NCBI RefSeq assembly: GCF_027460065.1
Contig: NZ_JAPYZZ010000006.1
Coordinates: 124,001 to 188,000, forward strand
Direction of reading: 5' to 3'
From: Martinezella rhizogenes
GTDB taxonomy: Bacteria > Pseudomonadota > Alphaproteobacteria > Rhizobiales > Rhizobiaceae
Length of the DNA stretch: 64,000 bases
Part shown: one piece after another, positions 45,641 through 55,546 of the stretch
How the letters are laid out: every line of letters begins with the position of its first letter
How positions within the stretch are numbered: position 1 is the first letter of the stretch
Translations under genes and position numbers: made by a program
The notes under the pieces: model-generated
Told to the model about the DNA's origin: nothing
Seen by the model: the letters and a program-made list of their open reading frames with translations, nothing else
The model's database searches: none

Positions 45641-46210
45641 TTACACAAATACATTCTTTCCAGCACATACAATCTCTTCACATTTAAAAAACATATGACT
45701 CTGATCCTGTGGTTGACGCTGCCGGGTAAAGACATCGAAGGGGCCGCACTCGCCGTCCACTGTCCGCACAGATATCTCGCCGGCTTTCTTGAAACTGCTG
45801 CTGAACGGGAGCGCCACAAAGTAGCCAGGAGGCTCACCAGAACGGAAGGTAGCACCCCCATCAACAATGGAGTTGAGTTTCTCAAACGCCTCAGCGCTTG
45901 CCACGCCTGCAAGGTATGGCGGCAGCGAGGTCACTTTTGCGGCTGAATTGCTACTGTTGAAAGGGAGGCAGCGATGCTTTACACACCAGTCTGCTGTTGC
46001 TCGATCCAAATACATGTAAAGAAGCTTGTCGACCGTCACGGTCTGATCGAGGTCCACCACTGGGTAACCGTGGCTTTTCCAGATTTCGAGATCGTCGCGG
46101 TAGTCTAGTAGTGCCGCCTCAAGCTCAGCTTTCACATCCGGACCTAAGACTGTAATGAGGGAAATGGCTTGCAATTGACGCTCCAACTCATCTTCCAACT
46201 CATCTTCCAT
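45641..46210 (-). CDS. orf14: T-DNA ORF14 protein, RolB/RolC family
   Basis: 189-residue plast-family protein. The family PPY motif is present as SLPPYLAGVASAEAFEKLN, followed by YFVALPFSSSF, the usual position for a hydrophobic strand. Position (between ORF13 and rolD, same strand as rolC and ORF13) and length agree with ORF14 of Ri T-DNAs. ORF14 strengthens root induction by rolB in combination with other genes (established knowledge). It begins with an acidic repeat MEDELEDELERQ. Expressed in the plant. Confidence 0.75.
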   Translation of the reverse strand: MEDELEDELERQLQAISLITVLGPDVKAELEAALLDYRDDLEIWKSHGYPVVDLDQTVTVDKLLYMYLDRATADWCVKHRCLPFNSSNSAAKVTSLPPYLAGVASAEAFEKLNSIVDGGATFRSGEPPGYFVALPFSSSFKKAGEISVRTVDGECGPFDVFTRQRQPQDQSHMFFKCEEIVCAGKNVFV

Positions 46211-47560
46211 GCTTATACTTTAGCAGGATTAGTGTTTTGTGCCTCAATCTCTAAATTCTCTTTTGATCATTTTAGAGCACAGCTGCAACCTATTTAAACA
46301 CCTGACCTCCTCTTTATTGATTTCTGGAAACTTTTTCGAGATGCGAAATAAATAAATAAAGAACTAAGCTCAATTGAGATTATCCGAATCTGCCAACTTG
46401 CATGTATTGCGAAGAGAATCTCACATATAGCATAACAATCGAAGCAGCCCCACTTTCGATATTGGTGGTAGTCAATGGTGGGCCCGCAGATCAACCAATC
46501 AGGAAAGCATATAGTGAGCGGTGAATTCGATACGCTAGAAAACAGGAACCCTTCCACTAGCAATCGAGTGGCATCCGCGTCAGCCTCGTGCTTGAGCCGA
46601 ATTCGATGCTTTGTAGATATTGTTGATTATCTAGTGGATTCTAACTTTTAAAAAGCTGGCCTTCAGCCACTTTGTTCGATGTCCACTAAGCTTCCTTTTG
46701 AATATTAAATGCTCTTCAATCAAGAGCACTGAAAATCGACACGCTATAAAGCCAGGTTTTATGAATTTGGAATGCGTGTGCAGCAATGGCGAACCGACGG
46801 GCCGTTGTGCGGGTCACCGATGGCCGGGAGGGCATCCTCATCGTTCTCAAGATCTCAGTGACTCCCTTTAAACAAGGCGTCCTGGCCGTCTGCCGACGGG
46901 CAAATTTGCGCTTCCATTTCACGGGCCTGCAAACGGTCGTTTATCCTTGTCCTGAAATCGCCCCAATGGCTATGCTCGATGAAAGTTACAGCAAGGAGCC
47001 CACCCATTACAAACACCCGCTTCTCCGGCAAAGTCCTCATGCTCCTTTGCTCAACGCAACTTTGTTTTGAACACCTGACAACTTTGCTTCGACCACCGGC
47101 AAGTCACTCCCTTGGCTACAACCTGCGTGCTCTCTCGACTTCTGTCATGTTATCTCTAAGTGTACCGGGCTACCGGGTATCGAATAAACTTTGTATCACG
47201 CGCGCAGCGTTATTATAATGTTGTTATCTTTCAGTGTTATTATCGAATGTCGATTTAATCACCAATAAATTTATAAAAATGTTGCCATAACAAAAACATG
47301 TAACCGTTACTATTATTGACCGCATCGGAATGCCATCATGAACAATAATCGCCTATAAGCGGCAGAGACGCAACAACATTCATTACACGAATATTTCAAC
47401 ACCTAAACAGAGCTACAGTAAGACTTAATGCCAACTTTTTTATTCTAACACAAATGACTTGGCCGCCACATAGGAGCCACAACGAAACAAGCACGATATA
47501 AGTTCAGTAACATAGTGCAAAATATAAATCGAACCCCCCGCCGGATCGTCGGCGCACCGT
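46211..47560. other. Long AT-rich region between ORF14 and ORF13; possible ORF13a locus
   Basis: 1350 bases. Next to ORF14 a TTTAAATAG (46288-46296) could be its TATA box. Ri T-DNAs carry a small ORF13a at this place. Here the only open frames are 46786-47070 (+, 94 residues) and 46716-46922 (-, 68 residues, with a basic stretch MPSRPSVTRTTARR). Neither can be confirmed as ORF13a, which may be absent or decayed. The rest is low-complexity, AT-rich and without a gene. Confidence 0.35.
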
Positions 47561-48154
47561 TTATTCCAGCAGCACCTTGCCAATTGCCAGTATTGCGTCA
47601 TAAGCCAAAGGCCCTCCCAGTTCCCTGCTATAAATCTTGCAAAGTCCTTTGCCACCACTTCGTGTCTCGATTTGGCAGCTTTGATAGTCGAAATTTTCAT
47701 TTGGGATGATTGCCACAAAATAATCCATCGCTCCTTGTCCCTGGTACGCTCCTCCCGAAACGGAGTTATGGATTTCCCTTAATGCAGCCATGGATACATT
47801 TGTCTGATATGGAGGAATGGCGCAGGCTAGCAATTCCCCATCCGACTGTGCCATGTATTGGAGTTGCCTGGTCTCCTTGCAGGCTTTCGCCTGGGCCAGG
47901 GAGGTAAAGATGAAGGACAACGGAAACGTAAACCCAGCCGGATGCAGCTCCATTTCCATCTCATTGACATTGGCTGCCTCTACATGAGTGCTATGCTCAG
48001 TTGCAGATGGTATATAGTACTTTAACGTCTCTGTTCGCGCGGACTTATAGGCCTCCACCACATTCATAAGCTGAGCCTTCAATCGAGTGGGCTCCTTGAT
48101 CCAACGAAAATCATCGACATGAAACCGTCGAGAGCTACCGGAAGAAAGAGACAT
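47561..48154 (-). CDS. orf13: T-DNA ORF13 protein, RolB family
   Basis: 197-residue plast-family protein, the size of ORF13. The RolB-family segment reads LACAIPPYQTNVSMAALREIHNSVSGGAYQGQGAMDYFVAI, with PPY and the following helix conserved as in RolB and RolC. ORF13 acts as a mitogenic, root-promoting factor in plants (established knowledge). It lies between rolC and ORF14 on the same strand, the standard Ri order. TTTAAATACC lies about 50 bases upstream. Confidence 0.78.
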   Translation of the reverse strand: MSLSSGSSRRFHVDDFRWIKEPTRLKAQLMNVVEAYKSARTETLKYYIPSATEHSTHVEAANVNEMEMELHPAGFTFPLSFIFTSLAQAKACKETRQLQYMAQSDGELLACAIPPYQTNVSMAALREIHNSVSGGAYQGQGAMDYFVAIIPNENFDYQSCQIETRSGGKGLCKIYSRELGGPLAYDAILAIGKVLLE

Positions 48155-48868
48155 TCGAATGCCACTTTAGGTTTGTTTAGCTTGGCAAAAATGCATCGGA
48201 GGGGAAGGTATTTAAAGGTGGGTGGTCACCAGTGTCAGCAACCCAAATTATCTGGGCATGGTCCTTTTCTCCGGTGATTACTCCAAGGCCACGTTGTTTG
48301 ATAACGTTTTCTATTTGCTACAGAAATCATTCAACAATCATGAAAATGACACTTTGTCCAACAGTCGCTATGGTGTTCAAATAATCCAGATTAAAAGTCT
48401 TCGTTCTGACTTTCGGTTTCCTTATGTTGAATTCATGCTATAGCGGTTTTTTAAAGTAGGCTAATTTCTTTGTCGTTACTGATCAGTTTTCAAGGAGGAC
48501 GACTTTGCATGGATTATGAAAAAATGTGGGGACTTCTTTTGAGACATTGATTGCTATTTTTGCCAAACTAATCGTCTATTACGGCGTGTGGGCCAGCTTC
48601 GGTCGTATATTGCGGCTATGTGAAGGATTTTCCTTAAGACGAAAGCAATTAAAAACATAAACCGAGAATGTCATAGCTAAATGTCAAAACAGGCAGGTTT
48701 CATTTCAAGCAAACAAATACATTCAGTGGAAAAACGAAAATCGCATCTAGGGCGACGGTTACACCAAACCAAGATACATGATGTTATTACATTTATTTTT
48801 TACTGGGAAACCACGTAAAGACCTTGAAACCCACCGGGCTTCGGCACCGTCACACCTGCCTGTTGCCA
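48155..48868. promoter_or_regulatory. ORF13 promoter and rolC 3' region
   Basis: 714 bases, AT-rich. A TATA candidate (CTTTAAATACC on the minus strand, about 48206-48216) lies near ORF13. The part next to rolC should carry its polyadenylation signals. No supported gene. Confidence 0.4.
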
Positions 48869-49411
48869 TCAGTTCATTCCAAATTTGCACTCCCCATGCC
48901 TCACCAATGCACGAGGTTCCAGCCTAAGCTGGTCGGCAGCATAGAGGTCGAAGGTCAGAGGCTCTCCGTTTGTCGAAGTTAGCTCCATCTGCTCATCCAG
49001 CTTGGCGACATGCCCCGGCAAAGCAAGGGCGGCGAAGTAGGAGCTCCGGACAGGATCCTCGTATGCGAAGCCATCTGATGCCTCCCTAAGGCCTCGAGAC
49101 ACTTCGCTGAAGCTTACATCCTTCTGGTACGGCGGAAGATTGGTGAGGAACGCGCCGCCCTTCCAATTGTAGGGCAAGTGCCGTCCATGGAAGCACTGCA
49201 TCATCGTCGTGCAGTCGACGTAGAGGTACAGTATCCCGGGGCTTTGGGGACCACCCTCTTGTTCAATATCCATCGGCTGGTTCTCACCCGGCTCGGTCAA
49301 GCGACTCCGTTCATATGAGGCGCTCTGAATGTGTTTCTTTAGCTCATCGCTCGACGTTACATCCTTGACCCTGAGATTGGAAAAGAGAGCAGAAAGGTCA
49401 ACTTCAGCCAT
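48869..49411 (-). CDS. rolC: RolC
   Basis: Plant-expressed T-DNA protein of 180 residues that alters cytokinin/auxin balance and growth in transformed roots. The sequence matches A4 RolC closely as I recall it: [90 protein letters not shown] and LVRHGECKF. The ATG at 49411 is in plant context (AACATGG) and gives the correct RolC N terminus; the longer open frame to 49468 adds 19 residues that RolC lacks. A TATA box CTATAAATGG lies about 55 bases upstream at 49465-49474. Confidence 0.95.
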   Translation of the reverse strand: MAEVDLSALFSNLRVKDVTSSDELKKHIQSASYERSRLTEPGENQPMDIEQEGGPQSPGILYLYVDCTTMMQCFHGRHLPYNWKGGAFLTNLPPYQKDVSFSEVSRGLREASDGFAYEDPVRSSYFAALALPGHVAKLDEQMELTSTNGEPLTFDLYAADQLRLEPRALVRHGECKFGMN

Positions 49412-50587
49412 GTTAGCAAAGAAGGAAACAGTAGTGGCTGTCCCCAGAACTGAAAGCTCCCTTACCATTTATAGGTGTTATTTGCTGTATATGGGTTGGA
49501 CATTGAGTTAGGTATAGATGCAAAATTAATATTAATAAATGATGGGACTGGCGATGTTCCACGTTTCACATCTTATTAAAAAAATATAAACCGTCACGTG
49601 TCGTGCTTTAACTGACTTTATCTGACAGGGTTTGGATGCTTGCAAAAGCGTGGGTGGGTATAGGTTCTATTTTTGTCCAATAATGTGGCGCATCGTAAAT
49701 AGCATCTTTCTTTTTCCTTTAATAATGGCCGCACCCGCCTACCTTTATTTATGCTGCGGATCGCCTTTACTTTTTTCAAACCGGACCCACGTTAGGCCTG
49801 TCGGCACCGAAGCCACACAGGTGTCGCTTTTCCATGGGACCTTCATTTAAAGCACTTAACTAACCACCATCATTCTTCTGGCTAAGTGATACCGGCCTTA
49901 TTTGATTTTTGGGCTCTAAATCGATTGATGGGCTTCATATCTAAAACTTTTATTAGGATGGCATCCATAGCAAACCCATAATGGACTAATTTAACCCCAC
50001 GTAAGCAATATTAAATTGTATAGGTCTCAAATGTATTTCTTGTTAACTTTTATACCAAATTTGCATTTTAATGTTATATGTATTTGGAGTTATACAAATA
50101 TTTACTGATCTTTATCTTCTTATATATTACCGGAACAAAGCACATCTAGAAAAACGGGTCAATTAATATTTGCAGCAATAATTGACATTTCCATCATAAA
50201 AAAAGGCATCGTGGCCGTGGCAATTAAATACGTTTGCCAATGCAGCTTTTCACGAAACCCAATAGCCGGCCAACTTTAAGCTCTTACCCCACCCCTCCCC
50301 ATTATGGGCACCTTTCAGACATTCTTTCGCTAAAGCCAAGCAAAAAAGACAGAAAAAACAAGCGCACTACCACTATACCCATGAATGATCAAGCAGACAC
50401 TGGTTTTCGCTTGATCCAGGTTTTAAGGCCCCATGTCTTAAGCACCAATTTTGATGCAATGGCGATTGTTACCATATTGCATCTGGCTTTCCCGACCAGA
50501 GACTGTGGCTGATTGGTGCCACTTGCCGGCGGCGTACTTTAAATGGCCCTAGAGCTTGCCGCACAACTTTCTCCAACTCACATCACA
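49412..50587. promoter_or_regulatory. Bidirectional rolB-rolC promoter region
   Basis: 1176 bases between the divergent rolC (-) and rolB (+). rolC has a TATA box at 49465-49474. On the rolB side TACTTTAAATGG at 50535-50546 is a TATA-like element, and ACTTTA, the Dof-factor (NtBBF1) site known from rolB promoters, occurs there and at 49615-49620. Small open frames in the region (for example 50234-50512) look like noise. Confidence 0.55.
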
Positions 50588-51376
50588 ATGGCTCCTCGAG
50601 TGCTATTCCTTTCGCGCTTTCAACCACGAGATCTAACAAAAGCTTGGAGCCAGATTAACTTGTTCGAGGAAATCCAATATGCTTTTATCACCTATAGCCA
50701 AGTCTATAGCAAAACCCTCATGGATTTCCAGAATAGGTGGGCTCAAGGTGTGCTTGAGCTAGAGGAAAACCCTCCAGCGGTGGTTATACTTAAACAACTG
50801 GCCCAGCTTCTAAAGAACAAAGTATGTTATCATCCTCCTATGCTTGTGGATCACCCGGATCTGGCGAGAGAAAGGGACCAACATGTATTTGTCTACCTTT
50901 CTCGCGAGAAGATGCAGAAAGTGCTGAAGGAAAAATCCATTATATTTGGATCGGAGGCCGTGCTGGCGACAACGATTCAACCCTATCGTAGCGAGCTCGC
51001 CGTCCAGGAAATGGTCCGTGCTCACAACCTTGCTTGGCCGCACCGCCCCATGGAAGAACCTGATCTGGAATGCTTCATCGCCATTTTCGCAAGTACCTTG
51101 TTCATTCACTTGCTGGAGTTAAAAGTGACAAACCTTTATGGGAGGGATGTAGCCTGCACCTTCTTTGTGCGGCTAGGCACTGGATACCGCTCCTATGACG
51201 TTGTTGCTTGCGGCACCACACAGTTCAGCAAAAATGGCCGTCTGATACCACGTTCGCCGGCACCGTCACCGGAGCCAGACCTAACCCTGCGACTCTCAGG
51301 GCAGAACCAGAAAGGCGAAGAGGGCGTAATGAAGCCTGCTATAGTCACCCTGAAGAAAGAAGCCCAAGCGGCTTGA
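50588..51376 (+). CDS. rolB: RolB
   Basis: Main root-inducing oncoprotein of Ri T-DNA, 262 residues. It matches A4 RolB strongly as recalled: LFLSRFQPRDLTKAWSQINL, KNKVCYHPPMLVDHPDLARE, DQHVFVYLSREKMQKVLKEK and EEPDLECFIAIFASTLFIHL. The internal ATG at 50588 (CACAATGG) gives the right start; the open frame from 50543 adds 15 residues. The A4 CX5R motif (CTFFLRR) reads CTFFVRL here, so its Arg is missing. Divergent from rolC and convergent with rolA, as in other Ri T-DNAs. Confidence 0.95.
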   Translation: MAPRVLFLSRFQPRDLTKAWSQINLFEEIQYAFITYSQVYSKTLMDFQNRWAQGVLELEENPPAVVILKQLAQLLKNKVCYHPPMLVDHPDLARERDQHVFVYLSREKMQKVLKEKSIIFGSEAVLATTIQPYRSELAVQEMVRAHNLAWPHRPMEEPDLECFIAIFASTLFIHLLELKVTNLYGRDVACTFFVRLGTGYRSYDVVACGTTQFSKNGRLIPRSPAPSPEPDLTLRLSGQNQKGEEGVMKPAIVTLKKEAQAA

Positions 51377-51829
51377 GCTTCGCTGCGGGCCACCTTTATC
51401 TATGAGTTTGTCAGTGTTTCCATGTATTCCTTGCGTGCCTGTGATCTCCTTGGGAGTTGTATCGTACGCCGTAATGTGTTTTACCTGTTTCTTGTAATAA
51501 CTATTTTCACAATGTTAATTCTGTTGCTGCTTTTTTAGAAACATTACATATCAATAAGTGCCTCAATATACCGTCAATACATTCGAAAACGTAACTGCTA
51601 ATACATTCATGACTTTACGATTATCACAAAGTTACATATTACAAACCATATTTTTCAGACATTACGAACCGCTCTAGAGAGACGTTAAAGTACTATATAG
51701 AAAAATAAAAAACAATCGCAGCGTGGCTCGCAACTTATTATAACAACGAGAAAATAATCGATATCATCTCCGGCACGGAGACTAATCGAATATAGTGAGC
51801 TCACGTGCGTATTAACCCCGTAGGTTTGT
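51377..51829. other. Convergent 3' region of rolB and rolA
   Basis: 453 AT-rich bases with the 3' ends of rolB and rolA. Polyadenylation signals are expected; no gene is supported. The 18 bases GCGTATTAACCCCGTAGG (51805-51822) recur almost exactly at the rolA C terminus (51839-51856, CCCCATAGG). Confidence 0.4.
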
Positions 51830-52084
51830 TTAGAACTGCGTATTAACCCCATAGGTCTGAATTTTCAGGCCACGAGCCCGGGAAGTCATCGCCAGGGGAG
51901 CGACGCTCAGCTCAACAAAGTCAGCAACGTGGTCAGGGGGGACATCTGGGGACACTTGCTTGACTTCCTTCTTCTTGGCCTTCCTCTTCTTGGCTATTGG
52001 CCGCCAAACTAGGTCAGAGACGACGAGCGAAGCCTCTCCAAAGGTCCGGGCCATGTCGCCAACATTCATTCCGGCTAACTCCAT
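51830..52084 (-). CDS. rolA: RolA
   Basis: Small basic plant-expressed T-DNA protein, 84 residues, against about 100 in A4. It matches RolA as recalled at [21 protein letters not shown], in a Lys/Arg-rich centre ([10 protein letters not shown]), at LAMTSRARG and in the C-terminal [11 protein letters not shown], where it stops earlier than A4. RolA causes wrinkled leaves and changes gibberellin levels (established knowledge). A probable leader intron ends two bases before the ATG. Confidence 0.9.
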   Translation of the reverse strand: MELAGMNVGDMARTFGEASLVVSDLVWRPIAKKRKAKKKEVKQVSPDVPPDHVADFVELSVAPLAMTSRARGLKIQTYGVNTQF

Positions 52085-52085
52085 T

Positions 52086-52154
52086 CTGGAAAAGAAGGTG
52101 CTGTCAGAAAAAACACTACGCTTGCAAACGAAATAATGGAGGAAGGATACTTAC
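52086..52154 (-). other. Predicted plant intron in the rolA leader
   Basis: On the minus strand a consensus donor (CTGTAAGTATCC, GTAAGT at 52154-52149) is followed after 69 bases by a pyrimidine-rich acceptor CTTCTTTTCCAG ending at 52086, two bases before the rolA ATG. Removal of a leader intron is known for rolA of A4. A TATA element (CTATATAGA, about 52208-52217) lies upstream. Confidence 0.6.
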
Positions 52155-52892
52155 AGTATTGAAGCATTACAGCATGATCTAAGGAATTTTTTGTTTTGAT
52201 GAATGGATCTATATAGGCCTTTTTCTTGTGGTTGCCTGAAAGCTAAGGAAAAGTGACGGTAGGCCCAGCGCCGAAAGGTGTGGGCTCTGTGGAATCTACA
52301 AGCATTTTTTCGTTGAGCTGTTGACGGTGCCCCGTTGATTGCGGCTTTCCCTTCAAGCTGTTTAATTGACAACATCAACTCCCTGTAAAATTCAAAATTG
52401 AACAGGAGCCGATAGTGACACTTTATCTTCTCCATTAATATATGTAGGAGCGGCTAGTGGACCAAAGAATAAATAAAGTGGCAAAGGCAAGTGGGGCTGC
52501 TACCCGTGACGAGCGCAATGACCTCATTATGTTAGTGGGGAATATTTCGAGTTGCGTGGTCAATTAATGCTCTTATGAAGTGACCCACTTTTGCTGTCAA
52601 GAAAGCACGTGGCAGACAAGGAAATCACAAAAACATTTTTCGGAATATGTGAACCCTTTACTACCGTTCAATCACCTAGAAGATACGAATCAAGGATTAT
52701 TTGGAATTCCAATTAATATCAGACTTAAAATGTAATTATATTATATTTTGATAAGCATGCATAGTGTAATACACAATGAACGGGACATAACTCATTTATT
52801 GATAGGAACACCGAATTAAGATGCTGCTGCAGCTTCATGCCTACGGGGTTAATACGCTACAATACATTCAATATAACTTAATCGGGAAGGTT
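52155..52892. other. rolA promoter side and ORF8 3' region
   Basis: About 740 bases between the rolA leader and the ORF8 stop. The rolA TATA candidate lies at about 52208-52217. The phrase CTACGGGGTTAATACGC at 52840-52856 is a complement of the repeat at 51805-51822, so the rolA block is flanked by inverted copies of about 17 bases. No gene supported. Confidence 0.4.
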
Positions 52893-55166
52893 TTATTTTT
52901 TATTCCAGTCCACCGGCTGGAGTGAAGTGAGCGTCCCGCCGGTGCTGCGGATGACGGCGCAAGCCGCTTTGATGCCCGCCTTCACTTCCTCCTCGATCGA
53001 GGCTCCGGTGACACAGTCGTCACCGTGAATCAGATAAACTCCTCCCCCCTCCCCTATGGGAAAATTACTCCCCGGCAGATCTTGGATGCACTGATCTTTG
53101 TCCAGCGAATTTTCCCTCCATAAAGCTCCCTTAAATCCATCCGTTAGGTGGCCATCGAAGACATATCGTTCATAGTCTTCGTTGACTGGAACCAGGTGAC
53201 ACGCCACTTCAGGAAAGGCACCAGCAAGCCCCCTGACTAATTCCAAGCACAGCCTCTTCTTGTCATCGCATCCGCTCCGGCGGGATAAATAGTCGTCCAA
53301 TGCATAGTGAAGAACGACAAGGCCCTCTTCCGACGGCGATTTGATGTCAATACAACACAGCTCACGGACAAGCCCATCCGTCCAGATCACAGCTGGGATA
53401 TTGGCCTCAACCCAGAATTTTTGCTTCGTGACCATGAACAGTGCTGCGTTGACAGCAGCAGACGGTTTTCCGGCGGCGCGTTCGGCATCGTTGCTGGCAC
53501 ACGCCCCATCGCCATCCGAACTGATATTGACTGCGGCGGCCCCAGCACGCCTGCCGATGATGACACGGTCAAAAACATGCGAATGATCTTCCATGCATAC
53601 CTTCAATCTCCCACCCTCCTCGGCTATTCCACGCACGGAATCAAAATAGAGTCGTGCATTTTTCTGAAATAGTTCAATGCGCATCAGAGCCTGCAAAAGA
53701 TGAACCCCTCCAATCGAAATTTGCCGGCCCTCCTCATACCCATTGGTTATCCAGTCCAGGATCTTTGAAAATGGTAGATTGTAACAGGAAGAAATTCGGA
53801 CGCACCCCAATCTCATTATCCCGAAGGCCTCGAAATCAACAGGTCTTTGCCACGCCGCGCCACCGGGACCGGCAACACCACAGCTGAAGATCTCAATCAG
53901 AACGGCATGGAAAGTGAGACTTCCAAACTCTTGGAGCCAAGCCCGCCGTGCTTTCGAGGCTTCATCATAACGCCGACCTTTCAACATGAAAAAGATATCC
54001 ATCGGAGCGATCAGCCTCCTGCCGTTCCGTTCACACCCTTGGTATAGTAGGTTCTCCCACCCTGCACATACCCTCTGCAATACCACCGGTGGAGCTTGTC
54101 CAGCCGGCCATTCATAGCGTTTTTGTCGGAAACAGAGTGCTGCGTAATCGCTGCCCGCACAAGGAAAACGAAGACTGGACGGAATTCTAAACTTATCCAG
54201 ATAATATGACAGGCAAAGTTGGTTGGCGGAGAAGGGCATGACACCGAACGACGTCAAGGCCTGGTGAGCGTCGCCGTTTGGCATCGGCGATACCCCCAAA
54301 CTCCGAACCTCATCAATCGTGTCGAAGAGGGTGATTTCTCTGACGCCAGCGTTAAGTAGTTCTGTGGCAGCAACAAGGCCGGACAGCCCACCCCCTACGA
54401 TGGCAACACTAGGTGGTGGCGCGCCTTCCGGATAATGCCCCACACCATCATGGGCATCGCGCTCATGGAGGAAAACCTGATAGTCGTACCGCAGGTCGAA
54501 GCAGGAAAGGGGCTCATTGTAGTTCGCTGGCTGGTCCAATGCATTATGGAAGAGCACTGACCCTGTGGCGACTATGTCGTAACGGCTGAAGGACTCAGCA
54601 GGACGACGAAAGAAGCGGCAGGTTATTTTTAAGCCATTTCGCCCATGCACATCACATGTGCCCTCCTCAACAAATAGGCTGCTGAGTTGGATGGCGATGA
54701 AGCATTGTACGTCTGCGATGTTCGTGTAACTGCCTGGGCAAAAACTGTTGTGGGCTCGAGACATTTCCTGCAATGAGAGGTCACTCACGTAGGGCGGGGT
54801 CATGCAAGCCAGTACGGCATCTCCAGGCTGAGCGATGCATTGGTTCGCGACCAAGTGGCACAACCGGCGGTACGACGTATAAATGAAGACCTGGGTGCGA
54901 CGAGGTCTCAGCACTTCTAGGGTGCCTGTTCGGGGACCATGAAAACAAGGTTCAATCTGGAACACCAGCGCCACGTCTTCAATGGCTTCTGCAAATCCTT
55001 GGTCGAACACCCAATCCGTCCAGTTTTGCTGATATTTTAACAGTTGATCGCAAAACTGATCATAACGGACAAAGGCCTGAGAAATTACTCGTTGCAATTT
55101 GGCTGCACTGAGTAGACTGGTAATGGCAAACAGAGGGAAACGGGGGCGGTTATATGGAAGATCCAT
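52893..55166 (-). CDS. orf8: T-DNA ORF8 protein: RolB-like domain fused to a tryptophan-monooxygenase-like domain
   Basis: 757-residue plant-expressed protein. The N-terminal third is RolB-like (ACMTPPYVSDLSLQEMSRAHNSF...VQCFIAIQLSSLFVEEGTCDVHGRN). From about residue 250 an IaaM-type flavin monooxygenase follows, with the dinucleotide motif SVAIVGGGLSGLVAATELLNAG and the C-terminal GGVYLIHGDDCV. The ATG at 55166 is used because plant translation needs ATG; the GTG at 55187 is not credible. ORF8 of A4 has this two-part layout and size. A TATATATATA lies about 90 bases upstream (55252-55264). Confidence 0.88.
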   Translation of the reverse strand: MDLPYNRPRFPLFAITSLLSAAKLQRVISQAFVRYDQFCDQLLKYQQNWTDWVFDQGFAEAIEDVALVFQIEPCFHGPRTGTLEVLRPRRTQVFIYTSYRRLCHLVANQCIAQPGDAVLACMTPPYVSDLSLQEMSRAHNSFCPGSYTNIADVQCFIAIQLSSLFVEEGTCDVHGRNGLKITCRFFRRPAESFSRYDIVATGSVLFHNALDQPANYNEPLSCFDLRYDYQVFLHERDAHDGVGHYPEGAPPPSVAIVGGGLSGLVAATELLNAGVREITLFDTIDEVRSLGVSPMPNGDAHQALTSFGVMPFSANQLCLSYYLDKFRIPSSLRFPCAGSDYAALCFRQKRYEWPAGQAPPVVLQRVCAGWENLLYQGCERNGRRLIAPMDIFFMLKGRRYDEASKARRAWLQEFGSLTFHAVLIEIFSCGVAGPGGAAWQRPVDFEAFGIMRLGCVRISSCYNLPFSKILDWITNGYEEGRQISIGGVHLLQALMRIELFQKNARLYFDSVRGIAEEGGRLKVCMEDHSHVFDRVIIGRRAGAAAVNISSDGDGACASNDAERAAGKPSAAVNAALFMVTKQKFWVEANIPAVIWTDGLVRELCCIDIKSPSEEGLVVLHYALDDYLSRRSGCDDKKRLCLELVRGLAGAFPEVACHLVPVNEDYERYVFDGHLTDGFKGALWRENSLDKDQCIQDLPGSNFPIGEGGGVYLIHGDDCVTGASIEEEVKAGIKAACAVIRSTGGTLTSLQPVDWNKK

Positions 55167-55546
55167 CACGTGGGTGTGGAGGAGCACCAGAGAGAATAAG
55201 GGATTTATCTTGCGTTATAGTGGCGTGCCTTATCAATGTAAATCTGGATAGAATATATATATGAAATGAAAAAATATCTACCGCTATATCCTTTTTATGT
55301 TGATGTATACTTAAATTGCGACATGTCATTGAAACTCAATAAAGCTGCCCCCAAGACAAAGTCAACAATTAAAAAGATGAACCAAAATTCAAAAAGGTCA
55401 TAAAATTAGGACCTGAATTCATCGCTTTTCACTATGCCAAACAGATTTTAAAAGAAATTTTGCATTACAAAGACAACACACATATCAAACAAATTTTAAG
55501 TTTGCAGTATACCGCTTCTTTTTCATATCCTGTTTATTATATTTTA
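55167..55546. promoter_or_regulatory. ORF8 promoter region
   Basis: 380 AT-rich bases. They hold the ORF8 TATA candidate (55252-55264) and the 3' end of the next minus-strand gene. No gene seen. Confidence 0.45.

Noticed and set aside
46786..47070. Open frame as ORF13a
   Set aside because: Location fits but the protein sequence shows no feature I can tie to ORF13a, so it is mentioned only as a possibility in the region entry.
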